A stretch of 5,149 nt of DNA from assembly GCA_945861845.1 (NCBI GenBank), contig CAMAWS010000280.1, positions 1-5,149 on the forward strand, given 5' to 3'. Shown here in pieces: positions 1 through 4,154 of the stretch (positions are counted from its first letter, which is position 1; each line of letters starts with the position of its first letter). A model generated the notes under the pieces. That model did no database searches and was not told the DNA's origin. It was given only the letters and a program-made list of their open reading frames with translations. Source of the DNA: Candidatus Sulfopaludibacter sp. SbA3. Lineage in GTDB: Bacteria; Acidobacteriota; Terriglobia; 20CM-2-55-15. The translations under genes and the position numbers were made by a program.

Positions 1-461
1 CGGCCGTCTACCGCCATGCCCTCATGAACGAAATCGCCTGTCCACTGCGCACGGCGCCGGTCGTATAGACGGATTTTCCGGTCTGGATACCACCCTGAAT
101 GCTTGATCCACCTGCCCAGGTAGAATGCGCGCCGGGGCATGGACATAGCGCTGGCGTCAGCCGGCGCCTTTTTCCACTGCGCAATTTCATCGGCCAACTC
201 GATGCTGACGCGCTCGTCGGCATCAATACTGAAAATCCAATCGTTGGCTGCCTGCCCGGCAGCAAAATTCTTCTGGAGGGAATAACCCGGCCATTCGCGC
301 GTAACGACGCGGGCGCCGCAAGCCGCGGCGATATCCCGGGTGTGATCGCTGCTGCCGGAATCCACGACTATTACCTCGTCGCAAAACGACAGGCTGGCGA
401 TCGCTTCCGCAATCCTGCGCTCTTCGTTGAATGAGATGATCGTGCCAGTGATGCCGGGCAT
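1..461 (-). CDS. GT2 family glycosyltransferase, probably lipopolysaccharide-core type (5' part, runs off left edge)
   Basis: Translating the minus strand from the ATG at 461 gives an uninterrupted frame of 153 residues to the window edge. Seen: a GT-A nucleotide-sugar fold opening with a hydrophobic strand and SFNEE (residues 10-14), then VIVVDSGSSD (30-39), which carries a nucleotide-binding Asp, then a DAD metal-binding motif (80-82, in IDADER). Further on are a basic stretch WYPDRKIRLYD (124-134) and FVHEG (144-148), both typical of the WaaE/KdtX/LgtF-like subgroup. Family knowledge: these cytoplasmic-face enzymes transfer a sugar, often glucose, to heptose or other lipopolysaccharide-core acceptors. 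The acceptor cannot be read from sequence. The usual length is about 250 residues, so roughly 100 are missing here. The gene diverges from truA with only 25 bp between start codons. A weak purine stretch (AGGA) lies 3 bases before the ATG, closer than usual for a Shine-Dalgarno. It could also be a general GT2 enzyme for other surface glycans. I am sure of GT2 and less sure of the lipopolysaccharide role. Confidence 0.88.
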   Translation of the reverse strand, partial: MPGITGTIISFNEERRIAEAIASLSFCDEVIVVDSGSSDHTRDIAAACGARVVTREWPGYSLQKNFAAGQAANDWIFSIDADERVSIELADEIAQWKKAPADASAMSMPRRAFYLGRWIKHSGWYPDRKIRLYDRRRAQWTGDFVHEGMAVDG

Positions 462-468
462 GGTTCCT

Positions 469-474
469 ATGCTA
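469..474 (-). promoter_or_regulatory. Possible -10 element (TAGCAT) for the glycosyltransferase gene
   Basis: Read on the minus strand, TAGCAT matches TATAAT at 4 of 6 positions and ends 8 bases before the A of the glycosyltransferase ATG. It overlaps the plus-strand extended -10 of truA, so one AT-rich patch could serve both directions. No convincing -35 was found. The start codons are 25 bp apart, so a promoter for this gene either lies here or inside truA. Weak evidence by itself. Confidence 0.3.
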
Positions 475-478
475 TAAC
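470..478 (+). promoter_or_regulatory. Extended -10 promoter for truA (TGC-TATAAC)
   Basis: TG at 470-471, one spacer base, then TATAAC at 473-478, which matches TATAAT at 5 of 6 positions. The hexamer ends 9 bases before the A of the truA ATG. Initiation about 7 bases after the hexamer would start the transcript near 485, giving a leader of about 2 nt. No good -35 lies 16-18 bp upstream, which is tolerated for extended -10 promoters. The same arrangement recurs before uppS. Confidence 0.5.
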
Positions 479-486
479 CGAATCGG

Positions 487-1221
487 ATGCGGAACCTCAA
501 GTTGACGCTCGCATATGACGGCACGGAATTTCACGGCTGGCAGGTCCAACCCGAATTGCGAACAATCCAGGGCGAACTCCAGTCGGCGTTTCAGAAGCTC
601 TTCAATCATGAAGTCAAGGTGAACGGTTCCGGGCGAACCGACGCCGGAGTGCATGCGCACGGCCAGGTCGCGAGCGTTGAAACCATCCGGACTATGGATA
701 CCGGCGCGGTGCTGCACGGGGCCAATGCCTTCCTGCCAAGACAGATCCGGATCCTTCGCGTCGACGAGGCCGCCCTTGATTTTCATCCGCGTCGCTCGGC
801 GCGGGCAAAGACCTACGAATATCGAATCTGGCGAGAAGATGTTGTAAGCCCATTTCATTGCCGATATGTCCTTCCGTTTCGACAACCACTCGACGAAGAA
901 GCTCTCGACAAGGGAACCAGTAAATTCATTGGCCGCCACGATTTTACTTCGTTCTGTGCAACCGCAGTCGAAATTGAGGACCGCATGCGCACCATATTCG
1001 AAGCATCCTGGGATCGCGGCGGCGCCATCTGGACTTTTCGAATCCGCGGAAGCGGTTTTCTCAGGTACATGGTCCGAACAATTGCCGGGACGCTGCTCGA
1101 GGTGGGGTTGGGTAGAGTGCGGCCGGAGGCCATCCCGCTCATTTTTGAAGAACGCGATCGGCGGCGCGCCGGGCCCACGCTTCCACCTCGTGGACTGCAC
1201 CTGATAAGTGTTGAATATTAA
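487..1221 (+). CDS. truA: tRNA pseudouridine(38-40) synthase TruA
   Basis: TruA converts uridines 38, 39 and 40 in the anticodon arm of many tRNAs to pseudouridine in the cytoplasm, acting as a homodimer. The 244-residue product is near the usual size for the family (E. coli about 270). Seen: N-terminal LAYDGTEFHGWQVQ (residues 8-21); the catalytic motif GSGRTDAGVHAHGQ (47-60) with the nucleophile Asp52; AKTYEYR (107-113), containing the conserved active-site tyrosine region; GRHDFTSF in the middle; and the C-terminal signature FLRYMVR (191-197). The start at 487 is the first ATG after an in-frame stop (TAA at 475-477), so no longer start exists. There is no recognisable Shine-Dalgarno; instead an extended -10 lies just upstream, suggesting a leaderless message. 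It is first of the rightward cluster, 50 bp before uppS. The function has no obvious link to the lipid genes, so it is probably a positional passenger. Identification is secure. Confidence 0.97.
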   Translation: MRNLKLTLAYDGTEFHGWQVQPELRTIQGELQSAFQKLFNHEVKVNGSGRTDAGVHAHGQVASVETIRTMDTGAVLHGANAFLPRQIRILRVDEAALDFHPRRSARAKTYEYRIWREDVVSPFHCRYVLPFRQPLDEEALDKGTSKFIGRHDFTSFCATAVEIEDRMRTIFEASWDRGGAIWTFRIRGSGFLRYMVRTIAGTLLEVGLGRVRPEAIPLIFEERDRRRAGPTLPPRGLHLISVEY

Positions 1222-1254
1222 AGCACTGTGCCCTGCAAATTGGGCCGGGGCGCA

Positions 1255-1263
1255 TGTTAAGAT
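1255..1263 (+). promoter_or_regulatory. Extended -10 promoter candidate for uppS (TGT-TAAGAT)
   Basis: TG at 1255-1256, one base, then TAAGAT at 1258-1263 (4 of 6 to TATAAT). The hexamer ends 9 bases before the A of the ATG at 1272, exactly the distance seen before truA, so a transcript starting near 1270 would have a leader of about 2 nt. A poor -35 match (TGCAAA, 1234-1239) lies 18 bp upstream. The alternative ATG at 1254 overlaps this element. Transcription from here would give uppS-cdsA-dxr its own start besides readthrough from truA. Confidence 0.4.
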
Positions 1264-1271
1264 CCCACCGT

Positions 1272-2042
1272 ATGCCGAAAAAGACCCAGAGTCTGCTCGG
1301 ACAAATCGACCGCGCCGCCTTGCCTGTACATATCGCTATCATCATGGATGGAAATGGCCGTTGGGCCCGCAAACGCGGCCTGCCGCGAGTTGCAGGGCAT
1401 CGAGCCGGCATCAATGCGGTCCGCGAGGTCGTCGAAGGATCCGCCGAGCTCGGTGTTTCCGTGCTGACGCTTTATGCGTTTTCAGTGGAAAACTGGAAAC
1501 GGCCACAGTCTGAAGTACGAATGCTGATGAAGCTCCTGAAGGAATACCTCCATAAGGAGATAGAAGCCATTCACGGAAATAACATCCAGTTTCGCACGAT
1601 TGGCCGCATCGATGAATTGGACAGCTCCGTGCAGATCGAGATCGAGAAGGCCATTGCCCGGACCAGCCAGAACACCGGCATGATCTTCAACGTTGCCCTC
1701 AACTATGGCGGCCGGGCCGAGATCGTCGACGCGGTGAACCGGTTGTTACGAAATGGCGGACCGACCGCTTTCCAGGCCGGAGGAGTCACCGAGAAGGACT
1801 TCGCCGCGTACCTATATACGGCGGGGCTGCCTGACCCGGACTTGCTTATCCGTACAAGCGGAGAACTACGCATCAGCAATTTCCTCCTCTGGCAGATTGC
1901 CTACGCGGAAATCTGGGTTACCGAGACGCTTTGGCCCGATTTCGGCAAACAACACCTCTACGACGCCATTATTGCCTTCCAGAAGCGGGAGCGCCGTTAC
2001 GGCGGACTCAGTCCTCGGCTCGTTCGGACGGGGACAAAATGA
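1272..2042 (+). CDS. uppS: (Di)trans,poly-cis-undecaprenyl-diphosphate synthase (isoprenyl transferase)
   Basis: UppS, a cytosolic, membrane-associated cis-prenyltransferase, adds isopentenyl units to farnesyl diphosphate to give undecaprenyl diphosphate, the lipid carrier for peptidoglycan and surface polysaccharides. The 256-residue product matches the family length. Seen: IMDGNGRWA (residues 24-32) with the catalytic Asp26; AGHRAG (41-46); FSVENWKRP (70-78) with Ser71, Asn74, Trp75 and Arg77; and LIRTSGELRISNFLLWQ (192-208) with the diphosphate-binding Arg194, Arg200 and Ser202, plus Glu213 in AYAE. As I recall, this numbering coincides with the E. coli enzyme when the start is 1272, which supports that ATG. 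An in-frame ATG at 1254 would add six residues (MLRSHR), but it overlaps a likely -10 element. Neither start has a strong Shine-Dalgarno. The stop TGA overlaps the ATG of a nine-codon mini-ORF leading into cdsA. Chain length (C55) is inferred from the family. Confidence 0.96.
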   Translation: MPKKTQSLLGQIDRAALPVHIAIIMDGNGRWARKRGLPRVAGHRAGINAVREVVEGSAELGVSVLTLYAFSVENWKRPQSEVRMLMKLLKEYLHKEIEAIHGNNIQFRTIGRIDELDSSVQIEIEKAIARTSQNTGMIFNVALNYGGRAEIVDAVNRLLRNGGPTAFQAGGVTEKDFAAYLYTAGLPDPDLLIRTSGELRISNFLLWQIAYAEIWVTETLWPDFGKQHLYDAIIAFQKRERRYGGLSPRLVRTGTK

Positions 2043-2068
2043 GCGGCTGCGCCAAGCGCGACAGATGA
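2039..2068 (+). other. Nine-codon mini-ORF linking uppS to cdsA (possible translational-coupling ORF)
   Basis: ATG at 2039-2041 overlaps the uppS stop as ATGA. The frame reads MSGCAKRDR and stops at TGA 2066-2068, which overlaps the cdsA start at 2065-2067 as a second ATGA. A purine run (GGGGA, 2030-2034) sits about 4 bases before the mini-ORF ATG and is a better ribosome-binding candidate than anything before cdsA. Inference: ribosomes finishing uppS reinitiate here and are delivered to the cdsA start. The peptide itself probably has no function. It could be chance, since short ORFs are common, but the exact overlaps at both ends are notable. Confidence 0.4.
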
Positions 2069-2829
2069 AGCGGATACTGACTGCGGTAGTTGCAATTCCC
2101 CTCGTCCTGGTTGCCACCCTGTATTCTCCGGATTGGCTCTTCGCCATTCTCGTCTCTGTCTTTGCAGCTCTTGCGCTCGAAGAATTTCTCCAGCTCGGGT
2201 CAAAACGGGGAGGCGATCGGGCAGGCAGGTGGTTTCTCATTCCCGGCGCCCTCGTCACGGCGTCATTCTACTTCGGCGAGCCGGAGTTGGTTCTCATGGC
2301 CCTCTCTCTTGCGACCCTCATACTCATGAGCGTGTCGGTTTTCGGAGGAACGATCGAGACAGCCTTCAGCCGTGTGGGGTTCGGTCTGGCGGGGTTGGTT
2401 TACTGCTGTGTGACGCTTGGGTTCATTGTCCTGCTTGGGCGCGAACTGGTGATTCTTCTGTTCGCAATCATCTGGGTAGGGGACTCCGCCGCCTATTACG
2501 GCGGCCGCGCTTTCGGCCGGCACTTGCTCGCGCCCCGGGTTAGTCCCAAGAAGACGGTGGAAGGCGCCGTGGCCGGCCTTATTGGAAGCATCGTGGCAGG
2601 AGCTGTGGCTGGCGTATGGTGGCTCGGCGAACCAGCAGCGACAGTGGCGATAATATCGGCGATTGTAGCGGTGGCCGGCCAGCTAGGCGACCTTGCCGAA
2701 TCGGTTCTCAAGAGAAGCGCCGGCGTAAAGGATTCCTCTTCAATTCTGCCGGGACACGGAGGCATACTCGATCGACTGGACAGTACTTTCTTCGCTGCGC
2801 CCGTTCTTTACTGGTTGTTTAATTCATGA
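2065..2829 (+). CDS. cdsA: Phosphatidate cytidylyltransferase (CDP-diacylglycerol synthase)
   Basis: CdsA is an integral inner-membrane enzyme that makes CDP-diacylglycerol from phosphatidic acid and CTP, the branch point for phosphatidylethanolamine, phosphatidylglycerol and cardiolipin. The 254-residue product is strongly hydrophobic, with about eight likely membrane segments (roughly 5-20, 24-43, 57-70, 74-95, 103-123, 127-137, 168-187, 190-207) and another at the C-terminal tail. Seen: WVGDSAAYYGGRAFG (137-151), SPKKTVEG (160-167), GQLGDLAES (205-213), and the family signature from Ser213 to Asp239 including KR (216-217), KD (222-223), PGHGG (229-233) and DRLD (236-239). Asp209 and Asp236 are likely metal ligands. 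The frame is open far upstream (to 1753), but that part is a shadow of uppS. The ATG at 2065 gives the typical MKRILTAVVAIPLVL beginning. It has no Shine-Dalgarno of its own, consistent with coupling to upstream translation, and its stop overlaps the dxr ATG. Identification is secure. Confidence 0.96.
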   Translation: MKRILTAVVAIPLVLVATLYSPDWLFAILVSVFAALALEEFLQLGSKRGGDRAGRWFLIPGALVTASFYFGEPELVLMALSLATLILMSVSVFGGTIETAFSRVGFGLAGLVYCCVTLGFIVLLGRELVILLFAIIWVGDSAAYYGGRAFGRHLLAPRVSPKKTVEGAVAGLIGSIVAGAVAGVWWLGEPAATVAIISAIVAVAGQLGDLAESVLKRSAGVKDSSSILPGHGGILDRLDSTFFAAPVLYWLFNS

Positions 2830-3995
2830 GACGAATAGCGATAATTGGATCGACCGGATCCATTGGTCAAAGCACCCTGAGCGTCGCCGGGCACCTTTCG
2901 GATCGCCTTCGCGTATTTGCGCTCGCCGCTTCTTCTTCAATCGATCGTCTCGTGAGTCAAACGGCTGCCGTTCATCCAGAGGTGGTTGCCATCGCGGATA
3001 GTGGCCGCGTCGATGAGTATCAGAGAAAGTGCAGAAATCTCGGTATTTCCGTTCCCTCCGTGGTGACAGGTTCGGACGGCCTTCGTCAGATAGCTTCAGC
3101 CTCTGAGGTTGATGTCGTTGTTTCGGGAATCGTGGGAGCTGCCGGACTTTGGCCGACGTACTGCGCGGTGCTTTCCGGAAAAATCGTTGCCCTGGCCAAC
3201 AAGGAAGCAATGGTTCTTGCTGGTGAGTTGTTGAAGAAGACGGCAAAGGCCAGCGGCGCATGCATCATTCCGGTCGACAGCGAGCACTGCGCGGTCGATC
3301 AGTGCTTGCGGGCGGGGCGCCACAGTGAAGTGAGGCGGTTGATTCTCACTGCATCCGGCGGACCATTTCGCGAAAGACCGGTTCACCAATTTTCTGCGAT
3401 CACTCCCGAAGAGGCGCTGAAACATCCGACATGGCAAATGGGAAGGCGCATCACGATTGATTCGGCGACGCTGATGAACAAAGGCCTGGAAGTTATCGAA
3501 GCGCGGTGGTTGTTCGACATGCCGGCGGCAAAGGTTGACATTATGGTCCATCCCCAGTCCATCGTGCATTCCATGGTGGAATTCGTGGACGGCTCAACGG
3601 TGGCGCAGCTTGGCACGGCCGACATGCGCCAGCCCATACAATATGCGCTCACCTATCCGGAGCGGCTGCCATCCCAGGCGCCTGGCCTCGATTGGTCTTC
3701 AATATCGCGGTTGGACTTCAGCCCTCCCGATCTGAAGAAGTTTCCATGCGTCTCGCTGGCCTACAGCGCCATTGAGCTGGGTGGTACGGCGCCGGCTGTC
3801 CTCAACGCTGCCGACGAAGTGGCCGTTGGAGCCTTCCTCGATCGAAGAATTTCCTTTACGGACATTCCGCGGCTTATTGAGGCGACCCTTCAGGCTCACG
3901 ACCAGCAGCAGGCGGATTCGGTCGACTCCATCATGGCTGCAGATGCCTGGGCGCGTGAGTATGCGAAAAATGTAATGACCGAGACCGTGCTGTAG
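2826..3995 (+). CDS. dxr: 1-deoxy-D-xylulose-5-phosphate reductoisomerase
   Basis: Dxr (IspC) rearranges and reduces 1-deoxy-D-xylulose 5-phosphate to 2-C-methyl-D-erythritol 4-phosphate with NADPH and a divalent metal. This is the committed step of the MEP isoprenoid pathway, in the cytosol, and the target of fosmidomycin. The 389-residue length is normal. Seen: NADPH-binding GSTGSIGQSTL (residues 8-18); ALANKEAMV (122-130); PVDSEH (149-154) with metal ligands Asp151 and Glu153; TASGGPFRE (175-183) for the phosphate; HPTWQMGR (200-207), with His200 and Trp203 in the flexible active-site loop; DSATLMNKGLEVIEARW (212-228) with the third metal ligand Glu222; and HPQSIVHSMVEF (242-253). The C-terminal helical domain is complete. 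The ATG overlaps the cdsA stop by four bases (ATGA), and there is no Shine-Dalgarno, so translation is probably coupled to cdsA. The product supplies the isoprenoids that UppS uses. The stop codon lies inside the left copy of a 13-bp direct repeat that borders a palindromic element. Confidence 0.97.
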   Translation: MRRIAIIGSTGSIGQSTLSVAGHLSDRLRVFALAASSSIDRLVSQTAAVHPEVVAIADSGRVDEYQRKCRNLGISVPSVVTGSDGLRQIASASEVDVVVSGIVGAAGLWPTYCAVLSGKIVALANKEAMVLAGELLKKTAKASGACIIPVDSEHCAVDQCLRAGRHSEVRRLILTASGGPFRERPVHQFSAITPEEALKHPTWQMGRRITIDSATLMNKGLEVIEARWLFDMPAAKVDIMVHPQSIVHSMVEFVDGSTVAQLGTADMRQPIQYALTYPERLPSQAPGLDWSSISRLDFSPPDLKKFPCVSLAYSAIELGGTAPAVLNAADEVAVGAFLDRRISFTDIPRLIEATLQAHDQQQADSVDSIMAADAWAREYAKNVMTETVL

Positions 3996-3997
3996 AC
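3985..3997 (+). repeat. Left copy of 13-bp direct repeat flanking the palindrome
   Basis: CCGTGCTGTAGAC, covering the last two complete sense codons of dxr and its TAG stop. It matches CCGTGCTTTAGAC at 4070-4082 at 12 of 13 positions and ends on the base immediately before the hairpin arm. The placement looks like a target-site duplication, though a chance or ancestral tandem duplication cannot be excluded. Confidence 0.6.
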
Positions 3998-4068
3998 ATT
4001 CCCGGTCCGGCCGGTCATTTCCCATTTTTCGCGCACGAAAATAGGAAATGACCGGCCGGACCGGGAAT
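3998..4068. repeat. Long perfect inverted repeat (hairpin), possible small palindromic insertion element
   Basis: The left arm 3998-4022 pairs with the right arm 4044-4068 over 25 bp without a mismatch, with a GC-rich core (CCGGTCCGGCCGGTC). Inside it a second stem, TTTTCG at 4026-4031 with CGAAAA at 4036-4041, closes a four-base loop (CGCA). Small unpaired bulges separate the two stems. There is no run of T after the stem on either strand, so it is not a canonical intrinsic terminator, although such a stable RNA stem after the dxr stop could still halt polymerase or protect the mRNA 3' end. The arms fill the space between two 13-bp direct repeats except for one base (T4069). I read it as a REP- or MITE-like element. 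It is too short to code for a transposase and would need one in trans. Confidence 0.75.
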
Positions 4069-4069
4069 T

Positions 4070-4082
4070 CCGTGCTTTAGAC
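4070..4082 (+). repeat. Right copy of 13-bp direct repeat flanking the palindrome
   Basis: CCGTGCTTTAGAC. It differs from the left copy (3985-3997) only at one position (T4077 against G3992). It begins one base after the right hairpin arm. It is followed by GGGAAT (4083-4088), which repeats the last six bases of the right arm (4063-4068). Confidence 0.6.
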
Positions 4083-4115
4083 GGGAATGGACGGTTCCTC
4101 GCTCCCGTTGAACAA

Positions 4116-4124
4116 TGCTAGAAT
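4116..4124 (+). promoter_or_regulatory. Extended -10 promoter for rseP (TGC-TAGAAT)
   Basis: TG at 4116-4117, one base, then TAGAAT at 4119-4124 (5 of 6 to TATAAT). A start near 4131 gives a leader of about 24 nt containing a Shine-Dalgarno, unlike truA and uppS. There is no good -35 at 16-18 bp; TTGAAC at 4108-4113 is only 5 bp away and cannot be the partner. This would let rseP be transcribed separately from the uppS-cdsA-dxr block, downstream of the hairpin. Confidence 0.55.
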
Positions 4125-4143
4125 GATCCGCAATTACTTGAGT

Positions 4144-4148
4144 AAAGG
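4144..4148 (+). promoter_or_regulatory. Ribosome binding site of rseP (AAAGG)
   Basis: AAAGG followed by six bases before the ATG at 4155. It is the best Shine-Dalgarno match with normal spacing in the window, and it fixes the rseP start. Confidence 0.65.
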
Positions 4149-4154
4149 CAGCAA

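Noticed and set aside
99..434. Plus-strand open frame of 111 codons in the left region
   Set aside because: The minus strand here encodes a glycosyltransferase with clear ordered motifs. The plus-strand frame is its antisense shadow.
472..1200. Long minus-strand open frame (242 codons) opposite truA
   Set aside because: It lies fully antisense to a secure truA gene. Its translation is rich in Arg, Pro and Ser with no recognisable motif, as expected from the complement of a GC-rich gene.
1254..1271. Longer uppS start at ATG 1254, adding six residues
   Set aside because: The ATG overlaps a probable -10 element, the extra residues are not typical of the family, and starting at 1272 places the catalytic residues at the positions I recall for E. 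coli UppS. Not fully excluded, since GGGG lies just upstream of 1254.
1753..2064. N-terminal extension of cdsA, whose frame is open from 1753
   Set aside because: The extra residues overlap uppS in another frame and are low-complexity Arg/Ser-rich shadow. CdsA proteins normally begin with the membrane segment that starts at 2065.
3096..3569. Minus-strand open frames opposite dxr, such as the 157-codon one
   Set aside because: Antisense to a complete dxr with all active-site motifs. No protein family is recognisable in the reverse frames.
3998..4078. Canonical Rho-independent terminator after dxr
   Set aside because: The hairpin is strong but much longer than usual, and neither side is followed by a T-run (only TTT at 4076-4078). 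Termination remains possible but is not shown.
4108..4113. TTGAAC as a -35 element for rseP
   Set aside because: It is only 5 bp from the TAGAAT hexamer, far from the needed 16-18 bp.
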